This document shows positions 36,017 to 46,135 of a DNA stretch of 64,000 nucleotides, in pieces. The position numbers and the translations under genes were made by a program. Every line of letters starts with the position of its first letter. Within the stretch, counting starts at the first letter, position 1. The DNA comes from Rhodophyticola sp. CCM32 (GTDB lineage: Bacteria; Pseudomonadota; Alphaproteobacteria; Rhodobacterales; Rhodobacteraceae): assembly GCF_004751985.1 (NCBI RefSeq), contig NZ_CP038492.1, positions 62,001-126,000 of the forward strand. Direction: 5' to 3'. Below the pieces are notes generated by a model. It searched no databases, was not told the DNA's origin, and saw only the letters and a program-made list of their open reading frames with translations.

Positions 36017-37198
36017 TTACTCCAGCCCCTCGGCGGCCAGGGCCTGGCGAATTTCGCGGCGGACCATCTTGCGAACATTGCGGGTGATGCGCTGGCCCAG
36101 CATGCCTTTCAGCTCTTCGCGCACGACTTCGCCGACAATCTCGCGCAGCAGGTCTTCGTCAATCACGGCTTCGCCGGTGTCGGGGAAGGTGAAAAGACCC
36201 GGGTCTTCGCCAAGATCCTCTACCTCCTCAGAGCCATGATCCCCTTGCAACCCGTCCAGTTCCGCACCCAGTTCGACAACGCGGTCGCGGACGCTGCTGA
36301 AAACCGGGGTGGCGGCGAAAGCGTCTCCCTCCCCTTCTGTGGTCTCGGCCTCGGGGGTGGTTTCGTCTTCTGCGCTCTCCGCGGCGGTATCCTCTGTCGT
36401 CGCCTCAGTCTCTTCTGTCTGATCAATCACAGGCTCTGCCGCCTCGGCAGGCATATCCGCGATGGCGCTGTCGGAAGGCAGGTCATCCCCATTATCCAAG
36501 GATGTGTCTTCCAGGTGGGTATCAGGGTCCTCGGTGATCTCATCGGGCTCCGGCTGCGCCGCAGCGGCCTCATCTGCGCTGTCCTGAACTGCATCCGGTT
36601 GCCACAGAATCCCATCCGTGCCATCCGCCTCAACCTGCGTGTCTTCCGGCCCGTCGGAGGCGATATGTGACTGCGGGTCCGAGATGGCGTTGCCATCGCG
36701 CGCCTGCCGCAGGGCCGCAATATCCAAAGCGGCATCGGCCCCGGCCAGGTCGGGCCAGTTTGTATCGCCATGTTCCGGTTCAAATGGCGTGGCATCCCGG
36801 GTGTCGGTTGCGTCGTGATCGTCAAAGATCAAAGTGGTGTCCGCAGCTGTGTTTTGCTGCGTTTCGGATGTGGTGTCTTCATCCGCATCGGGCACGGCCC
36901 TGATCGGGGTTTCCAGCCCGCTGCCGAAGGTATCAAATGGAACGGTGGGTGTGTCTTCCGCCATCTCATCCAGATCCGATGAGATATCCGGAACGATGCC
37001 GACCGGAGGCGTGGTATCTTCAGCCTCGGACACCCGCAAAGCAGGTGTCAGCACCAGTTTTTCACTGGCCTCTGCCTGATGTTCCGCCCTCTCATCCGAG
37101 ATGGCAGAGCCGTCCGGATCCGAGTGATGTTCAGACACCAGTCGCCTGATCGACGACAGAACATCTTCTATCGCCTCTGATTTTGCCGCATCTGACAT
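36017..37198 (-). CDS. Acidic protein resembling the polar organising protein PopZ
   Basis: 393 aa. N-terminal helix AIEDVLSSIRRLVSEHH (residues 9-25) matches the PopZ/DUF2497 N-terminal helix. A long low-complexity D/E/T/P-rich middle follows (about residues 30-320). A C-terminal amphipathic block (DEDLLREIVGEVVREELKGM...) resembles the PopZ oligomerisation helices. PopZ forms a polar matrix anchoring ParB and cell-cycle proteins in Caulobacter; a similar role here is inferred from architecture. No signal peptide. Confidence 0.6.
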   Translation of the reverse strand: MSDAAKSEAIEDVLSSIRRLVSEHHSDPDGSAISDERAEHQAEASEKLVLTPALRVSEAEDTTPPVGIVPDISSDLDEMAEDTPTVPFDTFGSGLETPIRAVPDADEDTTSETQQNTAADTTLIFDDHDATDTRDATPFEPEHGDTNWPDLAGADAALDIAALRQARDGNAISDPQSHIASDGPEDTQVEADGTDGILWQPDAVQDSADEAAAAQPEPDEITEDPDTHLEDTSLDNGDDLPSDSAIADMPAEAAEPVIDQTEETEATTEDTAAESAEDETTPEAETTEGEGDAFAATPVFSSVRDRVVELGAELDGLQGDHGSEEVEDLGEDPGLFTFPDTGEAVIDEDLLREIVGEVVREELKGMLGQRITRNVRKMVRREIRQALAAEGLE

Positions 37199-37351
37199 AT
37201 GCCGATACTCCTCAACGTCCCACCCCTCAACGCGCCCTGATTCTCTGCATAGGCGGGCGCTCTTTTGACAGGAATGATAACGTCAGAGGCGATCTGACAC
37301 AATGGAGTAGGTAAATAGCCGTGCAACTTCGCAGGTTTGGCCTGTTTCAGG

Positions 37352-38731
37352 TCAGTCGCGACCGATCCGTTCCAGAACACCGTCCAGGCGTTCCCCCTGC
37401 ACCGACAAGGACCGTGCAGGCCCGTTGCTATAGCTGTTATAATAGGCGGTGGGGTCATAGGAGGCAACGTCCAGATCAAGATGCTCCACCGTCAGCAGGC
37501 CGACACTGGCCAGGACGGAATAGGCCCCCACATACAGATCGGCCTGGGCCTCGATCCGGCTGATCTGGGCATCCAGCAGGTCCTGTTCCGCATCCAGAAC
37601 GTCAAGGGTTGTACGCGCGCCAAGCGTCGCCTCTTCCTGAACCCCCTCAAAGGCCAGACGCGCAGCGCGGATGCGTTGTTCAGAAGCTTGGATCTGGGCA
37701 TTGGCAATCCGCAGCCTTGCATAGGCATTGCCCACGGTTTGTATGATCACGCGCACCTGCTGCTGCAATTCAAACTCGGTTGCGCTCAGCGTTGCACGGG
37801 CGGTGCGTTCCAGCGAAAACAACTGCCCGCCACGATAAATCGGCTGGGTCAGTGTCAGGCTGAGGGTTGAGCTTGAGCCGTCATTTGTGCCGCCGAAGCT
37901 CTCTCCGGCTTCCGCCCTGAGCGATATGGACGGCCCGTAATCAGACCGGGCCGCAGCCAGAGACAGCTCATCAGAGCGGACCTCATGCTGCAGGCTGATA
38001 ATCTGCGGGTGCTGCTGGCGGGCCAGATGATCGGCATCGGTTTCGGTATCGGGCAGATCGGGCAGCGCACCGGGGCCGACCAACCCGTGAGAGGGGCGGC
38101 CAATGGCAAGGATGAACAGTTCCTGGCTGATCTCAAGCTGGCCCCGTGCCGTGGCAAGGTTTGACCGTGAAGTGGCCAGTTCCGCCTCGGCCTGGGCAAC
38201 ATCGGTGCGGGTGTCTTCACCCACCTCGAACCGGTCCCGGGCGGCGCGCAGCTGTTGCGTCAGCACGCGCACATTGCTTTCGCGCACCTGCACAACCTGA
38301 ATATCCCGCCAGACATTCATATAGGCGGTGACACCATCCAGCAGCACCTGCTGTTCCAGAGCAATCAGGCTTTGCCGGGTCGACAGCACGGCTTCGCGTG
38401 CCGCTTCGGTCAGGTGTCGTCTGTTGCCATTGTCGAAAAGCAGCAGGTCGGTCACCAGCGACAAGCTGTTGGTGGTTGTGTCCGTGACCGAATTCCATGT
38501 GCTGTTGGCGACGAAATTGATGATCGGGCGCAGACCGGCAAGCTGCTGTGCCACGCTTTCATCCTGCAGTCGCAGGAGAAACCTGTTCTGATCCAGAAGA
38601 TCAGAATTTTCATAGGCATCCTCCAAAGCGGCACGCAGATTATCTGCCTTTGCCGGGCCGGGCATGCCGCCAAGGCACATTACCAGCGCCAGTAGGGAAC
38701 CTGCGGTTGCAGTGACGGAAAATCGCATCAT
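37352..38731 (-). CDS. TolC family outer membrane efflux protein
   Basis: 459 aa with a signal peptide (AGSLLALVMCLGGMPGPAKA). The two OEP repeats are marked by long periplasmic helices and LTQPIYRGGQLFSLERTARATLSA. Forms a trimeric outer-membrane channel for type I secretion or drug efflux; no partner transporter is near. Lies 48 bp downstream of the methyltransferase gene on the same strand, an arrangement seen in relatives. Confidence 0.9.
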   Translation of the reverse strand: MMRFSVTATAGSLLALVMCLGGMPGPAKADNLRAALEDAYENSDLLDQNRFLLRLQDESVAQQLAGLRPIINFVANSTWNSVTDTTTNSLSLVTDLLLFDNGNRRHLTEAAREAVLSTRQSLIALEQQVLLDGVTAYMNVWRDIQVVQVRESNVRVLTQQLRAARDRFEVGEDTRTDVAQAEAELATSRSNLATARGQLEISQELFILAIGRPSHGLVGPGALPDLPDTETDADHLARQQHPQIISLQHEVRSDELSLAAARSDYGPSISLRAEAGESFGGTNDGSSSTLSLTLTQPIYRGGQLFSLERTARATLSATEFELQQQVRVIIQTVGNAYARLRIANAQIQASEQRIRAARLAFEGVQEEATLGARTTLDVLDAEQDLLDAQISRIEAQADLYVGAYSVLASVGLLTVEHLDLDVASYDPTAYYNSYSNGPARSLSVQGERLDGVLERIGRD

Positions 38732-38779
38732 TATTCTGCCTCATTCAGGCCAGACGGGGCCGTTCCGCTGATTTAGAAC

Positions 38780-39433
38780 TCAAAATTCAAAACTAAAGGC
38801 CGCTTCGAATCCGGGCAATACCGGGGCGGTGGCATTGAATGTCATGCGCCAGTTGATCTGTCCATTGCGTTTCACCCCATGGCGGCATTCGCCAAGCGCA
38901 CCATCCATGAAGATCGCAGCGATACGCCCGCCCTCTTTCAACTGATCAATAATCGCCTCTGGCACCCGTTCAACCGCGCCTTCGACGCAGATCACATCAT
39001 AGGGTCCGTGTTTCGCGCTGCCCTCGGTGAGCGGGGCGTTGAGCACTGCGGCATTGTCGACGCCTTCGCTGCTCAGAATGCTTTCGGCTTCGGCGGCCAG
39101 GGCCGGATCTTCCTCAATCGCGACCACGGCCTCGGCCATATGTGCCAGAAGGGCTGCGGAATACCCCAGGCCACAGCCCAGATCGAGCACCAGATCGCCT
39201 TGCATCACATCCAGCACATCCAGCAGTTTGGCCATCACCCGCGGGTCCAGCACCACGCGACCGGGCGCAAGATCAACATGGGCGCCCACATAGGCGAGAT
39301 CCCGTTTGCCATCGGGCATGTAAACCTCACGCGGGACAGACAGCATCGCGTCGATGATCGGAAATTTCGTGACATCAGACGGGCGCACCTGCGTGTCGAC
39401 CATGATGGTGCGGCGAGATTTGAAGTCGATCAT
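38780..39433 (-). CDS. pcm: Protein-L-isoaspartate O-methyltransferase family protein
   Basis: 217 aa. SAM-binding motif LVLDLGCGLGYSAALLA and VAIEEDPALAAEAE typical of PCMT-family enzymes that repair isoaspartyl residues. The segment VRPSDVTKFPIIDAMLSVPREVYMP is like the N-terminal part of that family in alphaproteobacteria. ATG 39433 chosen over a longer frame. Probably co-transcribed with tolC. Confidence 0.85.
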   Translation of the reverse strand: MIDFKSRRTIMVDTQVRPSDVTKFPIIDAMLSVPREVYMPDGKRDLAYVGAHVDLAPGRVVLDPRVMAKLLDVLDVMQGDLVLDLGCGLGYSAALLAHMAEAVVAIEEDPALAAEAESILSSEGVDNAAVLNAPLTEGSAKHGPYDVICVEGAVERVPEAIIDQLKEGGRIAAIFMDGALGECRHGVKRNGQINWRMTFNATAPVLPGFEAAFSFEF

Positions 39434-39734
39434 GAACTGAACCAATGAGTCTAGTTTCGATCTTGCCGTGATGGCACATGCGCCCCGGCTTCGCAATAAC
39501 TATGGCTGTGTCCGCGACCTTTGCCCGCGATGATATATGATACGGGCCGGTGATGGCGGGGACCGGGGCAACAGGAAAGAAACCTGACATCTTCAGGTCG
39601 AAACGCCATAATGCAGCCAAAATCCCATGCAGTGTGGAAAAATCTTAACAAAGTGATCGGAGCCGACGTAAAGTTGTGTTAATAAACATTAACAAACGAG
39701 GCAGCATTGCCCGCATCCCTGAGCAGGATTTCAC

Positions 39735-40238
39735 ATGATGGACCGTAACCTTCGGCCCGAGGCCGATCTCTATACCCATTCCGATACCAAGCTTGATGCT
39801 GCCCTGCCGACAGGGGCAATCGTTTTGACCCTTGATGGGGCGTTGCCGGTGGAACATCTTGTTCCCGGTGATCGGGTCATCACCCGCGATGGCGGGGCGC
39901 AAAGCCTGCGCGCTGTGGTGCGCCGCAAGGTGCCCGCCAATCTGCGGATGGTTCAGATCAGATGCGATGCGCTTGGCGGAAAACCCGAAACCGATATTGT
40001 GCTGTTGCCCCATCAGCCCGTCCTGATCCGCGACTGGCGCGCGAAACTGCTTTACGGCGAACCACAGGCAACGATCGCCGCTGAACGGCTGATCGACGGG
40101 GAACATATTACCTGGGCCAGCAAGAACCCGGCCTATATGATCTCGCTCCATTTCAACCAGATGCGCATCGTCTATGCCGCCGGTCTGGAACTGCAAAGCG
40201 CCGCCCCCGATAACGCCCCGGGATTTGGCACGGTCTGA
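39735..40238 (+). CDS. Hint-domain protein
   Basis: 167 aa. A Hint (Hedgehog/intein) fold: LPTGAIVLTLDGALPVEHLVPGDRVITRDGG followed by VLLPHQPVLIRDWRAKLLYGE. The usual nucleophile Cys of inteins is not present at the start of the module, so self-splicing is doubtful. Such stand-alone Hint proteins are common in Rhodobacterales and their role is unknown. No signal peptide is visible. The last recognisable gene before the IS graveyard. Confidence 0.75.
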   Translation: MMDRNLRPEADLYTHSDTKLDAALPTGAIVLTLDGALPVEHLVPGDRVITRDGGAQSLRAVVRRKVPANLRMVQIRCDALGGKPETDIVLLPHQPVLIRDWRAKLLYGEPQATIAAERLIDGEHITWASKNPAYMISLHFNQMRIVYAAGLELQSAAPDNAPGFGTV

Positions 40239-40422
40239 GGTCTGATCTCAGGGGTGGTGCTGGTATTACAAGCGTTACTCCCGGGAAATGAGGAAGCAGG
40301 AGTGGGGTCGCAGGATATTCTTGGCGGTATGTCGGGGTATTGAAGGGGTTCCGGGCAACCGTTTGAGGGCCGCCTCAGGAGTCCTCTCTCTCAGCGCAAG
40401 GCTCTTGTCTCGGTAAGCCGAT

Positions 40423-40541
40423 GCTAGAGCAGAAATCGTTTAATCTGGATCAAAATTCTCTGCCTCCGGGTAAGCAAACTGCTGATCTCGAACGAGAATT
40501 TCGATGAGCGATGGTGCAGATTAAAACGATTTCGCTCTAGC
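40423..40541. repeat. 119-bp palindromic intergenic repeat (family C)
   Basis: The ends are inverted: GCTAGAGCAGAAATCGTTT...AAACGATTTCGCTCTAGC, with an internal inverted part (AATTCTC/GAGAATT). Related sequence occurs at 1840-1913, where it overlaps nadE. A likely miniature mobile or structured RNA-type repeat. Confidence 0.75.
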
Positions 40542-40655
40542 AACGCCCTATATGCCCCGAGAGGGCGCGTCAGCCGAGGAAGTCTGGCAAAGACTTGCCG
40601 TGCTATTGGATGGCTTGTAAAGGCCCGTTTGGGCAGTTTGCTGAACGCGGGCCTT

Positions 40656-40759
40656 AAAGCACCCTGCCTTAAACTTGAATCACAAATACCCTGCCACGCT
40701 TCGCGTTCTCGGGACATTTGTGATGCGCGATGTCTCAGGTTTAAGGCAGCATACTGTAG
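40656..40759 (+). repeat. 104-bp palindromic repeat (family B), copy 1
   Basis: AAAGCACCCTGCCTTAAACTTG at its left end, ACGCTTCGCGT loop in the middle, and CAGGTTTAAGGCAGCAT at its right end; the arms CCTTAAAC...CACAAAT / ATTTGTG...GTTTAAGG pair. Almost identical to 41360-41463 (same orientation) and 49930-50034 (opposite). Confidence 0.85.
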
Positions 40760-40878
40760 TCATGCCGATGTGTTCAAGCCGGTGCGGATGGCGGATGCAT
40801 ACCGAATGGGGAAATGTCAGATGGCATTCTGACCACGGTCAATGAAATTGCTCTAAACGGCGTCTGGATTTAGGGGAT

Positions 40879-41290
40879 TCACGCCATTGCGCATGCGAGG
40901 TTTATAAAGGCTTTGAAAGAGCTCACGGTCTTTTCGCAGCGCAAGGCGATCCTATGGAAGCGCTTGAGTTTTTTGAAGAAACACTCGGCGAGGTGCCGCT
41001 CCTTGTACAGCATCCAGTCGATGGGGTGATCTTCGCGGCGCGTGGGATTTCGCTTGATATGTGCGGTTGCGCCCAGCTTCATCGTCGATGAAGCTGCGCA
41101 AGTGATCCGCGTCACAGGCGGCGCCCATGATGACATGGCCGACGCCCTTCAGCCCTTCAATCAAGCCGCGTGCCTGCGGGCTGTCACCCCATTGGCCGGG
41201 TGTGATCGCGAACCGAATTGGCAAGCCAAGCGCGTCAACTGCGGCATGCACCCTTGTGGTCAGCCCGCCCTTTGAGCGTCCGATTGCGTG
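40879..41290 (-). pseudogene. IS5-family transposase remnant
   Basis: On the minus strand the frame AIGRSKGGLTTRVHAAVDALG continues to AACDADHLRSFIDDEA, then shifts frame to TRREDHPIDWMLYKERHLAEC and FFKKLKRFHRIALRCEKT, ending at 40879. This is the C-terminal half of an IS5-type transposase, lacking its N-terminus and carrying a frameshift. Not functional. Confidence 0.75.
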
Positions 41291-41325
41291 AGCTTCTGCG
41301 CGTCTGTGAATTTGGATGCTTTCAT
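41291..41325 (-). pseudogene. IS3-type OrfA 5' fragment fused to the IS5 remnant
   Basis: ATG at 41325 with a GAGAGGAGCGG ribosome-binding region and the codons MKASKFTDAQK, the start of many IS3-type OrfA proteins. After about 11 codons the sequence changes to the IS5 remnant. This records an old insertion or recombination between two elements. Confidence 0.55.
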
Positions 41326-41359
41326 CGCTATCCGCTCCTCTCCCAGCCAGGGAAAATCT

Positions 41360-41463
41360 AAAGCACCCTGCCTTAAACTTGAATCACAAATACCCTGCCA
41401 CGCTTCGCGTTCTCGGGACATTTGTGATGAGCGATGTCTCAGGTTTAAGGCAGCATGCTGTAG
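41360..41463 (+). repeat. 104-bp palindromic repeat (family B), copy 2
   Basis: Differs from 40656-40759 by only a few bases and has the same orientation. The two copies frame the IS3/IS5 remnant as direct repeats about 600 bp apart. Confidence 0.85.
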
Positions 41464-41607
41464 CGGAAAACTCTAAACTCAGACGAGGACAATTTCAGGG
41501 GGCACAGCAGATCTGGCCAGTCCCATTCGGGGGCTATTGATCGGGTCATCTTGATCTCTCCGATGGGGAACAAAATCGCCCAGGTGCAGCGGGTTGAGGC
41601 TATATGC

Positions 41608-41634
41608 TTTAAGTATAAAATATTTGTACTTGAA
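41608..41634. promoter_or_regulatory. Dyad TTTAAGTA-N11-TACTTGAA, candidate MarR operator
   Basis: Imperfect inverted repeat in an AT-rich stretch about 75 bp before the first gene of the aromatic-CoA operon. AT-rich dyads overlapping promoters are typical MarR targets, and the operon encodes a MarR regulator at 44721. The pairing is inferred. Confidence 0.45.
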
Positions 41635-41710
41635 GTTTCCACACCCCTGGCCTAGCCTGAAGAGAAGGCCCCGGTCACCCGGACCGGACCAGCACCGGAG
41701 GTGACGTCAG

Positions 41711-44008
41711 ATGCGCATTGCCTGTCTCGGAGGCGGCCCTGCGGGCCTCTATTTCGCGATTTCGATGAAGCTGCGCGATCCGTCTCATGAGATCACCGTG
41801 TTTGAGCGGAACAAGGCCGATGACACGTTTGGCTGGGGTGTGGTTCTGTCCGATGATGCGCTGGAGAATATGACGCGGAATGATCCGGTTTCGGCCACGT
41901 CCATTCGTGAGAGTTTTGCCTATTGGGATGATATCGCGGTGGTGCATGCCGGGCATCGCACGGTTTCCGGCGGCCATGGGTTTGCCGGGATCGGGCGGAA
42001 GAAAATGCTGCTTCTTCTGCAAGACCGTGCCCGTGCGCTGGGCGTCGATCTGCAATTTGAGGCCCCGGTCGGGCCGGTCAGCGACTATAAGGAGGCTTAT
42101 GATCTTGTGGTGGCCTGCGACGGCATCAACAGTGCCGTGCGCACCGAATGGGCCGCGCATTTCAAGCCCGAGGTGGATGTGCGGGAATGCAAATTCATCT
42201 GGCTGGGCACCCATCAGAAATTCGACGATGCCTTTACCTTCATCTTCGAGAAAACCGAACATGGCTGGGTCTGGGTCCATGCCTATCAGTTTGATGAGGA
42301 CACCGCGACGGTGATCGTGGAATGCCAGCAGGATACCTGGGACAGGATCGGGTTCGAGGCGATGTCGAAAGCCGAGATCATCACCAAATGCGAAGAGATC
42401 TTTGCCGATCATCTGGATGGCCATAGCCTGATCTCAAATGCCGATCATCTGCGCGGCTCGGCGGTTTTCATGAACTTCCCCCGGGTGCTGTGCGAAAAAT
42501 GGCACCATGAGAATGTGGTGCTGCTGGGCGATGCCTCGGCCACGGCGCATTTTTCCATCGGTTCCGGCTCACGGCTGGCCTTTGACAGCGCCATTGCCCT
42601 GGCCGAGTTGCTGCATACGGAACCCGGCATGGAGCAGGCGTTTGAACGCTATCAGGAGGAGCGTCGGCTGGATGTTCTGCGCCTGCAATCGGCGGCGCGC
42701 AATTCGCTGGAATGGTTCGAACAGGTGGAACGCTATCTTGATATGGACCCGGTGCAGTTCAATTATTCCCTGCTGACCCGGTCACAGCGGATTTCCCACG
42801 AAAACCTGCGCCTGCGGGATCCGGACTGGCTGGCCTCGGCGGAAAAATGGTTTCAGATGCAGGCCGGCGCATCTGATGATGCCCCGACCCGCGCGCCGAT
42901 GTTCGCGCCTTTCAAGCTGCGCGACATGGCATTGAAGAACCGCATCGTGGTGTCGCCCATGGCGCAATACAAGGCGGTGGATGGCTGCCCGACCGACTGG
43001 CATCTGATCCATTACGGGGAACGCGCCAAGGGCGGTGCGGGGCTGGTCTATACGGAAATGACCTGTGTCTCGCCCGAGGGCCGGATCACGCCGGGATGTC
43101 CGGGGCTTTATACGCCGGAACACGAGGCGGCATGGGCGCGGCTGGTGGCGTTCACCCATGGGGAGACCGAGGCGAAAATCTGTTGCCAGATCGGGCATTC
43201 GGGGCGCAAAGGCTCCACCAATCTGGGGTGGGAGGGGATGGATGAGCCGCTGCCAAATGGCAACTGGGATCTGATCTCGGCCTCTGCGATCCCATGGTCT
43301 GCCGGGAATGCCACGCCCCGGGCCATGACCCGCACCGATATGGATGAGGTCACGGCACAATTCGTCGCTGCCACGCAGATGGCCGACCGTGCGGGCTTTG
43401 ACATGATCGAGATGCATGCCGCCCATGGGTATCTGATCTCCTCTTTCATCTCGCCGCTGTCCAATATCCGCGACGATGACTATGGCGGCAGTCTTGAAAA
43501 CCGGATGCGCTACCCGCTGGAGGTGTTCGAGGCGATGCGTACGGCATGGCCCGGGGGCAAGCCGATGGCGGTGCGCATTTCGGCCAATGACTGGGTGGGG
43601 AGTGATGGCATCACCCCGGAAGACGCGGTTGCGATTGGCGGGATGTTCTCAGCCGCCGGAGCGGATATCATCGATGTGTCTGCCGGGCAGACCTCGACCG
43701 GGGCCGCGCCGGTCTATGGCCGGATGTTCCAGACCCCGTTTTCCGACCGTATCCGCAACGATGCGGGGATCAGCACCATGGCGGTTGGCAATATCTATGA
43801 ACCGGATCATGTGAACTCGATCCTGATGGCGGGTCGGGCCGATCTGGTCTGCCTGGCGCGCCCGCATCTGTCAGACCCCTATTGGACCCTGCATGCCGCG
43901 ACCGATCTGGGTGACCGGGCAGAGACCTGGCCGAAACCCTATGAGGCGGGGCGCGATCAGGCCTGGCGTCTGGCCGACCGCGCGGCAGAGATGGAGATCA
44001 AGGTATGA
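41711..44008 (+). CDS. 2-Aminobenzoyl-CoA monooxygenase/reductase (or salicylyl-CoA 5-hydroxylase)
   Basis: 765-aa flavoprotein fusion. The N-terminal half is an FAD monooxygenase like 4-hydroxybenzoate hydroxylase ([31 protein letters not shown]). From about residue 400 there is an Old Yellow Enzyme domain ([28 protein letters not shown]). This architecture is known in Azoarcus evansii, where it hydroxylates and reduces the ring of 2-aminobenzoyl-CoA, and in salicylyl-CoA 5-hydroxylase. The operon (CoA ligase, RidA, ACD) favours 2-aminobenzoate, though salicylate is not excluded. First gene of the operon. Confidence 0.85.
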   Translation: MRIACLGGGPAGLYFAISMKLRDPSHEITVFERNKADDTFGWGVVLSDDALENMTRNDPVSATSIRESFAYWDDIAVVHAGHRTVSGGHGFAGIGRKKMLLLLQDRARALGVDLQFEAPVGPVSDYKEAYDLVVACDGINSAVRTEWAAHFKPEVDVRECKFIWLGTHQKFDDAFTFIFEKTEHGWVWVHAYQFDEDTATVIVECQQDTWDRIGFEAMSKAEIITKCEEIFADHLDGHSLISNADHLRGSAVFMNFPRVLCEKWHHENVVLLGDASATAHFSIGSGSRLAFDSAIALAELLHTEPGMEQAFERYQEERRLDVLRLQSAARNSLEWFEQVERYLDMDPVQFNYSLLTRSQRISHENLRLRDPDWLASAEKWFQMQAGASDDAPTRAPMFAPFKLRDMALKNRIVVSPMAQYKAVDGCPTDWHLIHYGERAKGGAGLVYTEMTCVSPEGRITPGCPGLYTPEHEAAWARLVAFTHGETEAKICCQIGHSGRKGSTNLGWEGMDEPLPNGNWDLISASAIPWSAGNATPRAMTRTDMDEVTAQFVAATQMADRAGFDMIEMHAAHGYLISSFISPLSNIRDDDYGGSLENRMRYPLEVFEAMRTAWPGGKPMAVRISANDWVGSDGITPEDAVAIGGMFSAAGADIIDVSAGQTSTGAAPVYGRMFQTPFSDRIRNDAGISTMAVGNIYEPDHVNSILMAGRADLVCLARPHLSDPYWTLHAATDLGDRAETWPKPYEAGRDQAWRLADRAAEMEIKV

Positions 44009-44724
44009 GACGTGTTCTTGTGACCGGAGGCGGCTCAGGCATCGGGCGCGGTATTGCGCGCGCCTTTGCCGGGGCGGGCGACACTGTCAGCATCGTGGGA
44101 CGGCGGGCCGATGCGCTTGCCGAAACCGATGGCGGCCGTGGCATGGCGTGTCTTGTCGCGGATATCACCGATGAAGCGGCGGTTGACGCATTGTTCCTTC
44201 AACCGTTCGACGTGGTCGTGGCCAATGCGGGCATCGGGCGTGCAACCCCTCTGGTGGAGGTGACGCTGGAGGAGTGGAACACCACCCTTGCCGTCAACCT
44301 GACCGGCACATTTCTGACCTTTCGCGCCGCGCTGCGGCAGATGCCGGAAGGTGGCCGGCTGATCGCCGTGGCATCCACACAGGCCCTGAAAGGCGGGGGG
44401 CGCATTGCCGCCTATTCCGCCTCCAAACACGGGGTTCTGGGGCTTGTGCGCTCCGTCGCCCATGAGGTTGCGCGCCGGAATATCACCTGCAATGCTATCT
44501 GCCCGGGCTTTGTTGACACGCCGATGGCGGAGGCCGCGGTCAAAAGCGTGATGAAGGGCCGGGGCGTGGATGAGGCAGCGGCCCAGGCCATGGTCGTGGC
44601 GAACAATCCGGTGGGGCGCATGATTGGCGTCGAGGAAGTTGCCTCGGCGGCGCTTTATCTCGCGTCACCGGGGGCCGCGATGGTCAACGGTCACGCGCTT
44701 AGCCTGTCGGGAGGGGAGATATGA
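44005..44724 (+). CDS. SDR oxidoreductase of the aromatic-CoA operon
   Basis: 239 aa SDR with [12 protein letters not shown], catalytic Ser ([10 protein letters not shown]) and YSASK. ATGA overlaps with the monooxygenase gene before and the MarR gene after indicate coupled translation. Probably reduces or oxidises a ring ketone/alcohol intermediate after the monooxygenase/reductase step. Confidence 0.87.
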   Translation: MRRVLVTGGGSGIGRGIARAFAGAGDTVSIVGRRADALAETDGGRGMACLVADITDEAAVDALFLQPFDVVVANAGIGRATPLVEVTLEEWNTTLAVNLTGTFLTFRAALRQMPEGGRLIAVASTQALKGGGRIAAYSASKHGVLGLVRSVAHEVARRNITCNAICPGFVDTPMAEAAVKSVMKGRGVDEAAAQAMVVANNPVGRMIGVEEVASAALYLASPGAAMVNGHALSLSGGEI

Positions 44725-45197
44725 CCCAAAGCGACCCCGGAACTGTCACCTCACCCGCCTCCAAGGAACGGTTGCGCCTGTGGCTGCGGTTCCTGAAAGT
44801 CAGCCGCATGATTGAATCGCAACTGCGCGAAAACCTGCGCAAGGAATGTGCCACCACGCTGCCGCGTTTTGACGTGATGGCCGCGCTGTCGCGCTATGAG
44901 GACGGGCTTAAGATGAGCCAGCTTTCCGGTGTGCTGCGGGTCTCGAACGGCAATGTTACCGGCATTGTGGACCGGCTGACCGAAGACGGGCTGATCGTGC
45001 GCGTGCCTGTACCCGGCGACCGGCGCGCCGCCCTGGCGCGGCTGACGCAGCGCGGGCGCGAGGAATTTGACCGCCAGGCCGCCGCCCATGAGACTTGGAT
45101 CAACAGCATGCTGGCCGATTTCTCGGCGGAAGAGGCGGCGGATATCGCCGCCAGGCTGGACCGGCTGGAAGGCAGCCTGCACGGGGGCGAGGATTGA
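44721..45197 (+). CDS. MarR family transcriptional regulator
   Basis: 158 aa winged helix protein. The recognition region [20 protein letters not shown] and wing ([14 protein letters not shown]) are of MarR type. Encoded inside the aromatic-CoA operon and overlapping its neighbour by 4 bp; MarR proteins of such clusters often respond to an aryl-CoA. The dyad at 41608-41634 is a plausible target. Confidence 0.9.
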   Translation: MTQSDPGTVTSPASKERLRLWLRFLKVSRMIESQLRENLRKECATTLPRFDVMAALSRYEDGLKMSQLSGVLRVSNGNVTGIVDRLTEDGLIVRVPVPGDRRAALARLTQRGREEFDRQAAAHETWINSMLADFSAEEAADIAARLDRLEGSLHGGED

Positions 45198-45198
45198 G

Positions 45199-45999
45199 AT
45201 GCGGAGCGATGTAACCCATTTCAAATGTGAGATTTCCGATGGCATCGCCACCGTCGCGCTGGACCGGCCCGACCGCAAGAACCCGCTGACTTTCGACAGC
45301 TACGCAGAGCTGCGCGACTGGTTCCGCGATCTGGCCTATGCCGATGATGTGTCTGCGGTGGTTTTCGCCTCCAATGGCGGCAATTTCAGCTCGGGCGGCG
45401 ATGTGCATGACATCATCGGGCCGCTGACCCGGATGAGCATGAAGGAGCTTCTGGCCTTCACCCGGATGACCGGCGATCTGGTCAAGGCCGTTGTGACTTG
45501 CGGCAAACCGGTGATTGCGGCGATTGACGGGGTCTGCGTCGGTGCGGGCGCGATCATCGCCATGGCCTCTGACCTGCGGATCGCCACGCCCGAGGCCAGA
45601 TGCGCCTTTCTGTTTACCCGGGTCGGGCTGGCGGGCTGTGACATGGGCGCCTGTGCGATCCTGCCCCGGATCATCGGCCAGGGCCGCGCGGCAGAGTTGT
45701 TATATACCGGGCGGTCCATGAGTGCGGAGGAAGGCGCGGCCTGGGGGTTTTACAACAAGGTGGTCGCGGGCGATGCGCTGGACGAGGCGGCGCAAACCAT
45801 GGCCGCGCGCATCGCAGCGGGCCCCAATTTCGGGCATATGATGACCAAGACCATGCTGGCGCAGGAATGGTCCATGTCGATCGAACAGGCGATCGAGGCC
45901 GAGGCGCAGGCGCAGGCGATCTGCATGCAGACGGCAGATTTTGAACGCGCCTACAAAGCCTTTGTCGCCAGGGAAAAACCGGTGTTCGAGGGGGATTGA
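45199..45999 (+). CDS. Enoyl-CoA hydratase/isomerase family protein
   Basis: 266 aa crotonase fold. Oxyanion-hole segments are visible in [13 protein letters not shown] and [22 protein letters not shown]. The position usually carrying the second catalytic acid is in [13 protein letters not shown]. Located between MarR and acyl-CoA dehydrogenase, so it probably hydrates a ring or ring-opened CoA intermediate. ATG at 45199 lies 1 bp after the MarR stop. Confidence 0.88.
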   Translation: MRSDVTHFKCEISDGIATVALDRPDRKNPLTFDSYAELRDWFRDLAYADDVSAVVFASNGGNFSSGGDVHDIIGPLTRMSMKELLAFTRMTGDLVKAVVTCGKPVIAAIDGVCVGAGAIIAMASDLRIATPEARCAFLFTRVGLAGCDMGACAILPRIIGQGRAAELLYTGRSMSAEEGAAWGFYNKVVAGDALDEAAQTMAARIAAGPNFGHMMTKTMLAQEWSMSIEQAIEAEAQAQAICMQTADFERAYKAFVAREKPVFEGD

Positions 46000-46034
46000 T
46001 GGATGAGCAATGCGCGGCATCGAACACATGTTGT

Positions 46035-46053
46035 GCCCGGCGTCACGCCGGGC
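46035..46053. promoter_or_regulatory. Intercistronic hairpin in the aromatic-CoA operon
   Basis: GCCCGGCG-TCA-CGCCGGGC, a perfect 8-bp stem between the hydratase and acyl-CoA dehydrogenase genes. No U-run follows, so it more likely tunes mRNA stability or partial termination than ends the transcript. Confidence 0.5.
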
Positions 46054-46135
46054 CGCGCCCGACCCTTCCCCCGGGAGGGCGCTTTCGCACCCATCCAGGC
46101 TCGGGCGCGGCCCTTGCAACACCGGAGGATTGCCA

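Noticed and set aside
39660..39700. CtrA-like TTAA...TTAAC motif before the Hint gene
   Set aside because: The spacing is six bases instead of seven and the region is AT-rich, so it is too weak to call.
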